A DNA stretch of 11,222 nucleotides from Moraxellaceae bacterium (GCA_002401525.1 NVTH01000064.1:1-11222); one strand, 5' to 3'; counted from the first letter of the stretch, positions 1-6,962 are shown. The notes: generated by a model not told the origin, from the letters alone. Translations and numbers: made by a program.

Positions 1-1
1 G

Positions 2-868
2 GTAGTAGACGATAACCCCGCCTGCCGTCATGTCTTAGAACAACAAGCGGGCGGCTGGGGCATGCAAGTCGCCAGCGCCACCAACGGTAAAGAAGCGTTA
101 GCCCTGGCTCGAACACAAGCAAACCTTGAAGAACCCTTTGATATCGTCGTACTCGACCATAATATGCCGGGCATGAGCGGACTGAAATTAGCCGCTAAAA
201 TCAAAGATGACCCCATCATTAAAAACAACGTCATCTGCATTATGTTAACGGGCCTCAGCATTGCCCCCACATTGAGCATGGCAAGGGAAGCGGGCATTCG
301 CAGGGTATTAACGAAACCTGTCACCGGCAAAGTACTCAAAACCACCCTCGCCTCGGAACTGGACCAAGCCGCTAAAGACAATGAACAAAAACAAAACTTC
401 CTTCAGAAGGCCTCGCAAATCGAAGGGACTCTGAGCATCCTAGTTGCAGAAGACCACCACCTAAGCCAAAAAGTCATTAAGGGCATGCTTTCAAAAATGG
501 GCGTCGAAGTATTCACCGTAGACAATGGCCTCCAAGCGGTGCAAGAAGCAAAATCTAGACGCTACGACATTGTTCTAATGGATTGCGACATGCCCGAATT
601 AGACGGCTTTAAAGCGACCCAAGAAATTCGCAAATGGGAACGCAAAGAGGGCCTCTCCGAAATACCCATCATCGCTTTAACAGCGCATATATTGGACGAG
701 CATCGCAAGAAAGGCCGGGACTGCGGTATGAATGCCCACCTCTCCAAACCAGTTATTTTATCGGAGTTACACGAAACAATAATTCATTGGGCAGCCCAAA
801 CCCGCAAACCCAAGCTGAGCCTTGTAGACAAACGAAACCTCAAAGGCCAGAAAAGCCTGATAGAGTAG
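2..868 (+). CDS. Hybrid sensor kinase, C-terminal part with two receiver domains (5' end cut)
   Basis: The frame is open from the first full codon at position 2, so the N-terminus (sensor and kinase domains, if present) lies outside the window; the ATG at 62 is internal. Two response-regulator receiver domains follow each other. The first opens with Val-Val-Asp-Asp-Asn, has the phospho-acceptor Asp in LDHNMPG, the Thr in MLTG and the Lys in TKPV. The second opens with Val-Ala-Glu-Asp, has its Asp in MDCDMPE, Thr in ALTAH and Lys in SKPV. Both therefore keep the acidic pair, Asp, Thr/Ser and Lys of a working receiver. A lysine-rich tail of about 20 residues ends the protein, with no HPt domain. 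By family knowledge, tandem receivers at a C-terminus are typical of hybrid histidine kinases of the BarA/GacS kind that pass phosphate to an HPt partner. A stand-alone double receiver cannot be excluded. Signal and target are unknown. Confidence 0.88.
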   Translation, partial: VVDDNPACRHVLEQQAGGWGMQVASATNGKEALALARTQANLEEPFDIVVLDHNMPGMSGLKLAAKIKDDPIIKNNVICIMLTGLSIAPTLSMAREAGIRRVLTKPVTGKVLKTTLASELDQAAKDNEQKQNFLQKASQIEGTLSILVAEDHHLSQKVIKGMLSKMGVEVFTVDNGLQAVQEAKSRRYDIVLMDCDMPELDGFKATQEIRKWERKEGLSEIPIIALTAHILDEHRKKGRDCGMNAHLSKPVILSELHETIIHWAAQTRKPKLSLVDKRNLKGQKSLIE

Positions 869-1014
869 CGCGATGAGTAAACTAATTGACTCCACAGAAT
901 AAATAATCGTATCGCTGTAAAAACAATAACGATATTATTTAGCCCGTTTAATTCCCATTACCGTTTTAAACCCCATCAATAGAATGCTAAAAATACCTCA
1001 GAGGGAGTCATCAC

Positions 1015-1356
1015 GTGAGCTGCTTTTTTTGTAAAATTGCCAACAATGAAATGCAAACCGACATCGTTTATGAAGATGAACAAGTCATCGCCTTTCGAGA
1101 CATTAATCCTCAGGCACCGAAGCACCTATTAATCATTCCTCGCAAACACATCGCTACGCTGAATGACGCAGAACAAGAGGATCAAGCATTGCTTGGACAT
1201 ATAATGCTCACGGCGCAAAAAATTGCCGAACTGGAAGGCGACTTAGAAGACGGTTATCGAGTGGTGATGAATTGCAACCGCAATGGCGGTCAAAGCGTCT
1301 ACCATATCCACCTTCATTACTTAGGTGGACGACAAATGGGCTGGCCTCCAGGTTAG
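1015..1356 (+). CDS. hinT: HinT-like HIT-family nucleotide-binding protein
   Basis: This 113-residue cytoplasmic protein is of the histidine triad family, close in length to E. coli HinT. The C-terminal motif His97-Ile-His99-Leu-His101 followed by Tyr-Leu-Gly-Gly-Arg is the triad that binds nucleotide phosphate, and His99 region residues would carry the nucleophile by family analogy. The N-terminus has Cys3-x-x-Cys6, as in many bacterial HIT proteins. Family members hydrolyse purine nucleoside phosphoramidates such as AMP-lysine; the in vivo role is uncertain. The start is GTG, chosen because GAGGGAG at 1001-1007 sits 7 bases upstream and the product then begins Met-Ser-Cys-Phe-Phe-Cys as expected. 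It lies 137 bases before coq7 on the same strand, the neighbour it also has in Pseudomonas aeruginosa as I recall, so co-transcription is possible but not shown. Confidence 0.93.
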   Translation: MSCFFCKIANNEMQTDIVYEDEQVIAFRDINPQAPKHLLIIPRKHIATLNDAEQEDQALLGHIMLTAQKIAELEGDLEDGYRVVMNCNRNGGQSVYHIHLHYLGGRQMGWPPG

Positions 1357-1407
1357 CAAGCGGAACGGGGCGGACCCGATTGGACTACACTCAAATCCAA
1401 CACTTGC

Positions 1408-1434
1408 CCTGTTCAATGCCAGGCCTCGAACAGG
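1408..1434. repeat. Small inverted repeat between hinT and coq7
   Basis: CCTGTTC at 1408-1414 and GAACAGG at 1428-1434 are perfect complements around a 13-base loop. No T-run follows on either strand, so it is a poor candidate for an intrinsic terminator. It may be an RNA hairpin between the two genes or chance. Confidence 0.35.
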
Positions 1435-1493
1435 AATGGTCAACCGATAATCAATCCTTAGATAACAGATCAACGAGTAGGTAGGAATAAAAG

Positions 1494-2138
1494 GTGGGGA
1501 AACGACAATTTAGTTTAACCGACCGGCTGATTAGCCAAGTCGATTCAGCAATGCGAACACTCACTACTGGCGCATCTAAAGCCGGCCGGGCTTCACCTGC
1601 CGACAAGGTCCAAGAGGGCATCCGTAATGAAAAGGAAGCCAAACACAGCGCAGGCCTAATGCGTATCAATCATACCGGGGAGGTTTGCGCGCAAGCGCTC
1701 TATCAAGGCCAGGCCCTAACCGCCAAACTTGCGGAAATTCGTGACTCCATGGAACACGCCGCCCAGGAAGAAGTAGATCACCTCGCCTGGTGTGAAAGCC
1801 GACTCAAGCAACTGGAAAGCCAACCGAGCTACCTTACCCCTTTATTCTACGGCCTGTCCTTTGCCATTGGGGCCGCCGCAGGCATTGCTGGCGATAAATG
1901 GAGTCTTGGATTTGTAGCCGAAACCGAGCATCAAGTGTGTGATCATCTCGACCGACACCTCCAAGAGTTGCCGGAGAGCGACGACAAAAGCCGCGCTATT
2001 CTCTATGAAATGTGGAAGGACGAGGCTCGCCATGCCACCACGGCCATCGAAGCTGGCGCCGAAGCCTTACCTAAGTCGGTGCGCCGAATCATGGCGCTCA
2101 CCTCAAAAGTAATGACCGCCACTACTTACCGCTTCTAA
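1494..2138 (+). CDS. coq7: Coq7, 5-demethoxyubiquinol hydroxylase (ubiquinone synthesis)
   Basis: This 214-residue di-iron monooxygenase of the Coq7 family inserts the last ring hydroxyl in ubiquinone synthesis, acting on membrane-embedded demethoxyubiquinol. All six expected iron ligands can be seen: Glu63 (in NHTGEV), Glu93 and His96 (EEVDH), Glu145 (ETEH), and Glu177 and His180 (DEARH). A Gly/Ala-rich hydrophobic stretch at about 118-134 fits the helix that dips into the membrane. Length and the C-terminal end (TATTYRF) match Pseudomonas-type Coq7, which replaces the flavoprotein UbiF used by E. coli. The start is GTG, with AGGA at 1483-1486 placed 7 bases upstream. It faces speD convergently, with about 100 bases between the stop codons. 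Confidence 0.96.
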   Translation: MGKRQFSLTDRLISQVDSAMRTLTTGASKAGRASPADKVQEGIRNEKEAKHSAGLMRINHTGEVCAQALYQGQALTAKLAEIRDSMEHAAQEEVDHLAWCESRLKQLESQPSYLTPLFYGLSFAIGAAAGIAGDKWSLGFVAETEHQVCDHLDRHLQELPESDDKSRAILYEMWKDEARHATTAIEAGAEALPKSVRRIMALTSKVMTATTYRF

Positions 2139-2163
2139 CTTATCATTTGAAATCGTGATTGAA

Positions 2164-2193
2164 TGCGTGAGAGCGGCACCGCAGGTTTTTCTT
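2164..2193 (+). terminator. Possible intrinsic terminator after coq7
   Basis: Downstream of the coq7 stop, TGCG (2164-2167) can pair with CGCA (2180-2183), or alternatively GCG (2173-2175) with CGC (2180-2182), and a run of five T follows at 2186-2190 and then CTT. The position between convergent genes is right, but the stem is short. This is an eye-level prediction only. Confidence 0.35.
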
Positions 2194-2244
2194 CAAGTCG
2201 CTGTAATGAGTCCAGTTAGGCTGAACTGAAATTAAACGCGCTGC

Positions 2245-3057
2245 TCATTTATTGTTATGGGCAAGTCCATTTTCGAAATTTCTTCCGTAGAAAATTTCAA
2301 GCATCTCACGATGCAGTCGACCTCGAATGTCTTCAAGCTCACTTTCGCTAAGCTCTTCTTCATTCGCCCCAAATAAATAGTTCGATAGCTCAAAATCGTT
2401 GACCAGCATTTTGCTATGGAAAATATTTTCCTGATAAACATTCACGTCAACAATTTGATACGCCGTTTTAGTATCTTCGGAGAGGTAATTCTGGATGGAG
2501 TTTATTTCATGGTCGATGTATAACTTGCCACCCTCCTCATCCCGCGTAAACCCCCTCACTCGGTAATCCAAGGTGACAATATCTGAATCAAAACAGTGGA
2601 TTAAATAGTTCAGCGCGCGCAGCGGGGAAATCAATCCACAGGTAGAGACTTCAATATCAATACGGAACGTACTAATGCCATCGTCAGGATGACTCTCGGG
2701 ATAGGTGTGAACCGCCAAATGACTTTTATCCAAATGAGCCAACACTACATCGGGCAACGGCCCCGGCACCTCAAGAGTACTGGACTGACTTGACGACTGA
2801 ACCCCGTCCTCAATCAACATCGTCACGCTAGCCCCTTGGGGCTCATAATCTTGACGGGCCACATTGAGAATTTTAGCGCCAATTAAATCGGTGACGTTCT
2901 CCATCAATGAGGTTAACCGCTCTGCGTTGTAAACCTCATCAATGTATTGGAGATACTCTTTTTTATGCTGCGCTGTTTTCGCAAAACAAATGTCATAACA
3001 ATTAATACTCAAAGACTTGGTTAAATTGTTAAAACCGTGCAGCTTAATTTTCGACAC
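2245..3057 (-). CDS. speD: S-adenosylmethionine decarboxylase proenzyme, E. coli-type
   Basis: SpeD decarboxylates S-adenosylmethionine to supply the aminopropyl donor for spermidine. The proenzyme cuts itself between Lys and Ser to make the pyruvoyl cofactor; here the site is in LDKSH, followed by HTYPESHP. Other family blocks are [10 protein letters not shown] near the N-terminus, [42 protein letters not shown] and [10 protein letters not shown]. Two GTG starts are possible, at 3069 and 3057. I chose 3057 (270 residues) because it places the cleavage serine at 112 and the catalytic cysteine at 140, the E. coli numbering, and the protein then begins like the family. GGGA sits 6 bases before it. 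The longer form adds four residues. It is last in a minus-strand cluster after the VOC gene, 90 bases downstream of that gene's stop, with a tandem repeat in the gap. The C-terminus carries about ten extra residues. Confidence 0.96.
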   Translation of the reverse strand: MSKIKLHGFNNLTKSLSINCYDICFAKTAQHKKEYLQYIDEVYNAERLTSLMENVTDLIGAKILNVARQDYEPQGASVTMLIEDGVQSSSQSSTLEVPGPLPDVVLAHLDKSHLAVHTYPESHPDDGISTFRIDIEVSTCGLISPLRALNYLIHCFDSDIVTLDYRVRGFTRDEEGGKLYIDHEINSIQNYLSEDTKTAYQIVDVNVYQENIFHSKMLVNDFELSNYLFGANEEELSESELEDIRGRLHREMLEIFYGRNFENGLAHNNK

Positions 3058-3063
3058 AGATAT

Positions 3064-3123
3064 TCCCACTCATAATCCCACCTACAGTCCCACTAGTAAT
3101 CCCACCTACAAGGCCACTTACAA
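3064..3123 (-). repeat. Five-copy 12-bp tandem repeat just upstream of speD
   Basis: On the plus strand the units are TCCCACTCATAA (3064-3075), TCCCACCTACAG (3076-3087), TCCCACTAGTAA (3088-3099), TCCCACCTACAA (3100-3111) and the diverged GGCCACTTACAA (3112-3123). Units 1 and 3, and 2 and 4, are most alike, so there is also a 24-bp higher-order period. Read in the speD direction the four good units end GTGGGA, and the last one supplies the ribosome binding site of speD. The repeats are not translated in the speD frame, since TAG and TGA stops lie within them. Confidence 0.85.
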
Positions 3124-3147
3124 ACGCGGACAGACACAATCTATTTC

Positions 3148-3564
3148 TCAAGCTTTCTTACCTAGCGATTTAGTCCCTAATGAGATAGGTGGGTGAAAAA
3201 TCATCTGCACTACCGTGCCATCAGGATCAAAACAATAAAAGCTTCGCGCGCCATCGCGATGAGTACGGGGCTCAGTGCGCATACGCACCTGGTTTTCTTG
3301 CAGAAAAAGAAACCAACAATCAACGTCATCGAGCAAATCTAGAATAAAGCCAATGTGGTCCAGTTTAGCCCAATCAGTGGATACTTTACTGGCCCGATGC
3401 AGCGCCAAATTATCGTTGCCGGAACTTAAATAAACACTATCGTCATCGGGGCGCCATTCCACCGACATGCCGAGAAGCTCAGTATAAAACTGCTCGCAAG
3501 CCTCAAACTCCTTAACAAACAAAGCCACATGCCGCAGCCCAGAGGTTTTATTAGGGCGATCCAT
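3148..3564 (-). CDS. VOC-fold (glyoxalase/dioxygenase-like) protein of unknown substrate
   Basis: This 138-residue protein is of the vicinal oxygen chelate fold and probably cytoplasmic. The first beta-alpha-beta module starts LRHVALFVKEFEACEQFYTELLGM and the second starts LDHIGFILD and ends FDPDGTVVQM, both typical of glyoxalase I-like proteins. Likely metal ligands by position are His12, His56 and His70. The fourth site, usually Glu, appears to be Gln120, so either the metal site is altered or my alignment is off. The substrate cannot be predicted from this. The start ATG lies 4 bases after the osmC stop, with GAGG inside the end of osmC, so the two are almost certainly co-transcribed and perhaps translationally coupled. 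In Pseudomonas aeruginosa, as I recall, osmC and speD are adjacent without this gene, so it is an added member here. Confidence 0.85.
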   Translation of the reverse strand: MDRPNKTSGLRHVALFVKEFEACEQFYTELLGMSVEWRPDDDSVYLSSGNDNLALHRASKVSTDWAKLDHIGFILDLLDDVDCWFLFLQENQVRMRTEPRTHRDGARSFYCFDPDGTVVQMIFHPPISLGTKSLGKKA

Positions 3565-3568
3565 GGTC

Positions 3569-3991
3569 TTATTCTGCCTCGATCACTTCATAGCTATGAG
3601 TGATATCGACGCCCGCCTTCGCAAGCATAATAGACGCCGAACAGTATTTTTCAGCCGACAACTCAACCGCGCGTTTGACCTTATTATCCCCAAGCTTTTT
3701 GCCCGTAACTTTGAAATGAAAATGAATTTTTGTGAACACCGCAGGCACTTCGTCGGATCTTTCAGCCTCGATTTCTGCGACACAATCCGCCACTTTCTGT
3801 CTCGACTTCCGCAAAATGTGAACCACATCAAAGGTGGCACACCCACCCATTCCCATTAACAGGGTTTCCATTGGACGAGGTCCCATGTTTCTGCCACCAT
3901 GATCTTCTGGACCATCCATGACAATGCTATGACCGCTACCGGATTCTCCGAGGAACATAGCGTCTTGGACCCATTTGATACGAGCTTTCAC
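3569..3991 (-). CDS. yhfA: OsmC/Ohr-family protein, YhfA type
   Basis: This 140-residue protein closely resembles E. coli YhfA: it opens Lys-Ala-Arg-Ile-Lys-Trp-Val, continues FLGESGSGH, and ends THSYEV. OsmC/Ohr proteins use two cysteines as a peroxidatic thiol pair; here they are Cys51 (MGGCAT) and Cys117 (KYCSAS), so peroxide reduction is possible, though YhfA itself has no firmly known role. The start is GTG with a strong GAGAGGA about 9 bases upstream. The gene sits divergently next to crp, the same partnership seen in E. coli (yhfA-crp) and Pseudomonas (vfr), separated by a 215-base control region. It is the first gene of the cluster osmC, VOC gene, speD. Confidence 0.93.
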   Translation of the reverse strand: MKARIKWVQDAMFLGESGSGHSIVMDGPEDHGGRNMGPRPMETLLMGMGGCATFDVVHILRKSRQKVADCVAEIEAERSDEVPAVFTKIHFHFKVTGKKLGDNKVKRAVELSAEKYCSASIMLAKAGVDITHSYEVIEAE

Positions 3992-4054
3992 TGGTAGTTT
4001 TCCTCTCTATAGGCAAAAATTGGTGTAGCCTACCATAATAAGACTTAAGAGGAA

Positions 4055-4086
4055 TTATCTCGTAACAAGGCGTAGTTATCTCGTAA
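4055..4086. repeat. 11-bp perfect direct repeat with 21-bp period
   Basis: TTATCTCGTAA occurs at 4055-4065 and again at 4076-4086. The start-to-start distance of 21 bp is two turns of the DNA helix, which puts both copies on the same face, as is common for paired binding sites of a regulator. It lies in the middle of the osmC/crp spacer, where it could act on either gene. Confidence 0.6.
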
Positions 4087-4101
4087 TTTTCTATGCCTTG
4101 G

Positions 4102-4131
4102 TTTACGATATCCAAGAAAGAGTATTAAAAT
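4102..4131 (+). promoter_or_regulatory. Weak candidate sigma-70 promoter for crp
   Basis: TTTACG (4102-4107) and TAAAAT (4126-4131) are separated by 18 bp and lie about 75 bases before the crp start. The -10 is fair and the -35 poor. TTGGTT (4098-4103) with TATTAA (4123-4128) at 19 bp is an alternative. Confidence 0.28.
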
Positions 4132-4137
4132 AAAAGC

Positions 4138-4159
4138 TGTGTTAACTCATTACAACACA
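4138..4159. repeat. Inverted repeat TGTGTT-N10-AACACA in the crp leader
   Basis: TGTGTT at 4138-4143 is complementary to AACACA at 4154-4159. It lies about 50 bases upstream of crp, downstream of the candidate promoter, so it could be an operator or an mRNA hairpin. The half-sites resemble CRP half-sites but the spacing (12 bases between TGTGT and ACACA instead of 6) is wrong for CRP. Confidence 0.4.
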
Positions 4160-4206
4160 AACCATTTTTGGCATGAAGCCACTGCTAGCTTAGATAAGAG
4201 TTTCCC

Positions 4207-4839
4207 ATGGTAATTAGACAGAATAAACCGATTCCAAATATTGAAAGTTTCCTCTCTCAGTGTCATCGACGGAAATACCCCTCTAAAAGCACTTTGCTTT
4301 ATGCCGGCGACGACTCCGATGCGCTGTATTACATTATTAAAGGATCAGTCACCGTTTTAATAGAGGATGATGATGGCCGAGAAATGATTATGGCCTATCT
4401 GAACGCGGGGGATTTCTTCGGCGAAATGGGTCTTTTCGAAGAAGAACTAGGACGAAGCGCCTGGATCCGGGCGAAAACAGAATGTGAAGTTGCCGAAATC
4501 AACTACGCAAAATTCCGCCAAATAGCCGATCAAGATTCTGAAATGCTTTACGCAGTAGGCGCTCAGATGGCTCGCCGTTTACGTGCAACCACGCGTAAAG
4601 TGGGGGATTTAGCCTTTGTTGACGTGACCGGCCGAGTCGCCAGAACACTGCTTGATTTAAGCACCCAACCGGACGCAATAACTCACCCGGATGGCATGCA
4701 AATCAAAATTACTCGTCAAGAAATTGGTCGAATTGTCGGCTGCTCAAGAGAGATGGTGGGCCGAGTACTTAAAACCCTCGAGGAGCAAGGTCTAGTCTCC
4801 GCAAAAGGTAAAACCATGGTGGTTTTCGGCACTCGCTAA
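4207..4839 (+). CDS. crp: cAMP receptor protein (CRP/Vfr), global transcription regulator
   Basis: This 210-residue protein has exactly the length of E. coli CRP and is highly similar throughout. Residues 20-120 form the cyclic-nucleotide-binding barrel, with Gly72-Glu73 and Arg83-Ser84 of the phosphate-binding cassette in place. The dimer helix carries Thr128-Thr129 where E. coli has Thr-Ser, as in Pseudomonas Vfr, and this pair contacts the adenine. The C-terminal winged helix has the recognition helix in [10 protein letters not shown], with the Arg181, Glu182 and Arg186 that read TGTGA half-sites. It should therefore bind cAMP and consensus CRP sites. The start ATG has AAGAG 6 bases upstream and the protein opens Met-Val like E. 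coli CRP. It is divergent from osmC/yhfA and convergent with trpC, the order known for vfr in Pseudomonas. No CRP site is visible in its own upstream region. Confidence 0.97.
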   Translation: MVIRQNKPIPNIESFLSQCHRRKYPSKSTLLYAGDDSDALYYIIKGSVTVLIEDDDGREMIMAYLNAGDFFGEMGLFEEELGRSAWIRAKTECEVAEINYAKFRQIADQDSEMLYAVGAQMARRLRATTRKVGDLAFVDVTGRVARTLLDLSTQPDAITHPDGMQIKITRQEIGRIVGCSREMVGRVLKTLEEQGLVSAKGKTMVVFGTR

Positions 4840-4885
4840 ACAGTGCCTGACGCTGCCGGTTATTGATTACCTGCTGCTTAATGCC

Positions 4886-4959
4886 TGTAGGCTAGCGACC
4901 ACTTCAATCCGAATGATTAATTGCCTTTCATTAATCATTCGGATGAAGCGCTATCTACA
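4886..4959. terminator. Long imperfect hairpin between convergent crp and trpC
   Basis: The core is a perfect 15-bp stem, ATCCGAATGATTAAT (4907-4921) with ATTAATCATTCGGAT (4930-4944), and an 8-base loop. It extends through CTTC/GAAG (4902-4905 with 4945-4948, one bulged A at 4906), TAGCG/CGCTA (4893-4897 with 4949-4953, a 4-base bulge) and TGTAG/CTACA (4886-4890 with 4955-4959), giving 29 paired bases. Its place between two converging transcription units suggests a bidirectional terminator, but neither side has a T-run. A small-repeat insertion or an mRNA 3'-end stabiliser are alternatives. Confidence 0.6.
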
Positions 4960-4982
4960 AGCGCCCACCCTTTAGCGAAGTT

Positions 4983-5789
4983 TTAATCTTCAAAAAAAAG
5001 CGTTCGCAATTGTTGGCCAGGGTGCTCTGCGCGCATAAATGCCTCGCCTACCAAAAACCCATTGACGCCTTTACTTTGCATTTGCTGAATTTCTTTTTTC
5101 GCATGAATGCCACTTTCAGTCACCACGGTTCTTGCATCAGGGATTGCAGACAATAATTCGTAAGTGGTTTCCAACCGCGTATCAAAGGTATGCAAATCGC
5201 GATTATTAATGCCGATCAAACCTTCCGGCAATAATAAGGCTTGCTCCAACTCCTGTTGATTATGCACTTCGATTAATAAATCCATGTCGAGCTGCATCGC
5301 ACAAGACGCCAGCTCTTTCATTAAAACTTCGTCCAAGGCGGCAATAATAAGCAGCACACAATCTGCACCCACGGCCCTCGATTCCACCACTTGATATGGA
5401 TCGATTAAAAAATCTTTACGCAAAATAGGCAAAGTGCAGGCTTTTCGAGCCTCAATTAAATAGGCTTCATCACCTTGAAAAAAATCTTTATCCGTCAATA
5501 TTGAAAGACAGCTCGCCCCTGCTTGCTGATAATCCAAAGCAATCGCCACCGGATCGAAATTTTCTCTAATCACTCCTTTGCTGGGAGAAGCCTTTTTTAT
5601 TTCCGCGATCACTCCTGGCCGCCCATTGCTAATGTTCGTCTCTAACTCGCGGATAAAGCCTCGCGGAGCCGACTGCTGGCGGGCTCGATTTTCTAATTCA
5701 CTCAGCGGCACAGTTTTGCTGCGCTCAAGCACTTCTTGCTCTTTTCTCGCGAGTATCTTTTTTAAAATTGTCGGGACGTCATTGCTCAT
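4983..5789 (-). CDS. trpC: Indole-3-glycerol phosphate synthase
   Basis: TrpC closes the indole ring of CdRP, releasing CO2 and water, in tryptophan synthesis. The 268-residue single-domain TIM barrel is of the monofunctional type and is not fused to TrpF. Active-site residues visible in the family blocks are Glu63 and Lys65 ([11 protein letters not shown]), Lys125 (LRKDFLID), Glu174 (LIEVHN), Asn195 (GINNRDL) and Ser226 (TESGI). The start ATG gives the usual N-terminus, but no good ribosome binding site precedes it, so translation may depend on readthrough coupling from trpD, 40 bases upstream. It is the last visible gene of the trp operon; the downstream hairpin lies about 24 bases beyond its stop. 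Confidence 0.96.
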   Translation of the reverse strand: MSNDVPTILKKILARKEQEVLERSKTVPLSELENRARQQSAPRGFIRELETNISNGRPGVIAEIKKASPSKGVIRENFDPVAIALDYQQAGASCLSILTDKDFFQGDEAYLIEARKACTLPILRKDFLIDPYQVVESRAVGADCVLLIIAALDEVLMKELASCAMQLDMDLLIEVHNQQELEQALLLPEGLIGINNRDLHTFDTRLETTYELLSAIPDARTVVTESGIHAKKEIQQMQSKGVNGFLVGEAFMRAEHPGQQLRTLFFED

Positions 5790-5829
5790 ATCAAATTACG
5801 CTTTTAAAAATTCAGGGCCTTAATAATGG

Positions 5830-6852
5830 TTAGCTTTCACACAGCTGACTATAACTTGCCAACTCCGCTATTTTTTCTTTCGCCAAACCGGAACCAATGC
5901 AATCCTGGGCTCGAATGACACCGTCTTCAAGACTGCTCTCCAAGCCCGCCGCATAAATCGCAGCACCTGCATTAAGCGCCACAATATCCGACGCCGCTTC
6001 GTGCTCCTGCGTTAACGCCGCATCAATCATCGCTAAGCTGTCTTCAACCGACGCCACCGATAATTGCTTAATATCCGCGCGAGGTAATTTAAATTGCTCA
6101 GGGCTGATGGTGTACTCGATAATCTCGCCCTCTTTTAACTCTGCGACATAAGTTTCAGCGGCAATACTAATTTCATCCAAGCCATCCGCAGAATGCACCA
6201 CCAACACATGCTCGCTACCCAAGCTTTGTAACACTTCCGCAATTGGACGAACCAAACTTCTATCAAACACGCCCATCACCTGATTCGGTGCCGACGCGGG
6301 ATTTGTTAAAGGGCCCAGCACATTAAAGATAGTTCGCACCCCAAGCTCTTTTCGAGCCCCCATGGCGTGCTTCATGGCACTGTGGTGTTTGGCTGCAAAC
6401 ATAAACCCAACCCCCACTTGCTCAATGGCTCGACCTACTTGCTCAGGACTTAAGTCCAAACTTACCCCTGCCGCCTCCAATACATCCGCACTGCCGCAAC
6501 TGCTGGAAACAGAACGATTCCCATGTTTCGCCACGTGAGCCCCTGCGGCAGCAGCAACAAAAGCACTGGCAGTGGAAATATTAAACGTATTCACGCCATC
6601 GCCACCAGTGCCGCAAGTATCCACCATATGATCAACTTCGACCTGCACCGGGGTTGCGAGTTCACGCATCACTTGAGCCGCGCCGGTAATCTCTTGCACC
6701 GATTCGCCTTTCATCCTCAACCCCACTAAGAAGCCACCAATCTGAGCCTGAGTCGCCTGCCCGGTCATAATAAGCTTCATCACCTGCTGCATTTCCTGCA
6801 ACGACAAATCAGTGTTAGAAATTACTTTCTGGACCGCCTGGGTCATATTCAT
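5830..6852 (-). CDS. trpD: Anthranilate phosphoribosyltransferase
   Basis: TrpD joins anthranilate to PRPP, the second step of the tryptophan branch. At 340 residues it has the normal length of the separate enzyme, not fused to TrpG as in E. coli. The PRPP-binding glycine loop GTGGDG is at 81-86, followed by NIST at 91-94 and KHGNRSVSS from 109; the Asp-Glu metal pair appears in the GLDEIS block near residue 225. Two in-frame ATGs lie close together (6852 and 6846); I kept the first since it aligns with Pseudomonas TrpD. Its ribosome binding site is weak (AGG about 9-10 bases upstream). It is separated from trpG by 110 bases that include tandem repeats, and from trpC by 40 bases. Confidence 0.96.
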   Translation of the reverse strand: MNMTQAVQKVISNTDLSLQEMQQVMKLIMTGQATQAQIGGFLVGLRMKGESVQEITGAAQVMRELATPVQVEVDHMVDTCGTGGDGVNTFNISTASAFVAAAAGAHVAKHGNRSVSSSCGSADVLEAAGVSLDLSPEQVGRAIEQVGVGFMFAAKHHSAMKHAMGARKELGVRTIFNVLGPLTNPASAPNQVMGVFDRSLVRPIAEVLQSLGSEHVLVVHSADGLDEISIAAETYVAELKEGEIIEYTISPEQFKLPRADIKQLSVASVEDSLAMIDAALTQEHEAASDIVALNAGAAIYAAGLESSLEDGVIRAQDCIGSGLAKEKIAELASYSQLCES

Positions 6853-6880
6853 GCTAATTCGCCTGTTTTAATTCGACTGA

Positions 6881-6919
6881 GATTGATATTTGGGGTTGAT
6901 ATTTGGGATTGATCTTTAA
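6881..6919. repeat. Three 13-bp tandem repeats in the trpG-trpD spacer
   Basis: GATTGATATTTGG (6881-6893), GGTTGATATTTGG (6894-6906) and a diverged GATTGATCTTTAA (6907-6919) follow each other without gaps. They are noncoding and inflate an otherwise short intergenic space inside the operon. They probably arose by slippage. Confidence 0.75.
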
Positions 6920-6920
6920 C

Positions 6921-6948
6921 ACTGCATTTAATTCGCAGTTTTGTTTTT
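6921..6948 (+). other. Small hairpin with T-runs on the plus strand, trpG-trpD spacer
   Basis: ACTGC (6921-6925) pairs with GCAGT (6935-6939) across a 9-base loop, and plus-strand T-runs follow (6939-6942 and 6944-6948). In the direction of the trp operon the same stem lies just after the trpG stop and has no T-run after it, so it should not block trpD; on the opposite strand it would look like a weak terminator of antisense transcription. Confidence 0.3.
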
Positions 6949-6962
6949 AGACGGCACAAAAA

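Larger units (their letters stand above)
3992..4206. promoter_or_regulatory. Divergent control region between osmC/yhfA and crp
   Basis: These 215 bases hold no gene and must contain the promoters of crp (rightward) and of the osmC cluster (leftward). Within it I see the osmC ribosome binding site, an 11-bp direct repeat (4055-4086), a candidate crp promoter (4102-4131) and an inverted repeat (4138-4159), described separately. It is AT-rich compared with the flanking genes. No CRP consensus site of the TGTGA-N6-TCACA type was found, so autoregulation by CRP is not supported by the sequence. Confidence 0.7.

Noticed and set aside
873..902. Nine-codon ATG frame right after the first sensor kinase stop
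   Set aside because: It has no ribosome binding site and no supporting feature, and is too short to judge.
886..915. TTGACT with TATCGC at 18 bp as a promoter for hinT
   Set aside because: The -35 is good but the -10 matches only its first three bases; too weak to annotate.
1272..1484. 70-codon plus-strand frame overlapping the end of hinT
   Set aside because: It is the out-of-frame shadow of the hinT 3' end running into the spacer; no ribosome binding site or family motif.
3071..3073. ATG just upstream of speD as its start
   Set aside because: It is in a different reading frame from speD, so it cannot start the protein.
4138..4159. CRP binding site before crp
   Set aside because: The half-sites are TGTGT and ACACA with 12 bases between, not TGTGA-N6-TCACA; kept only as an inverted repeat.
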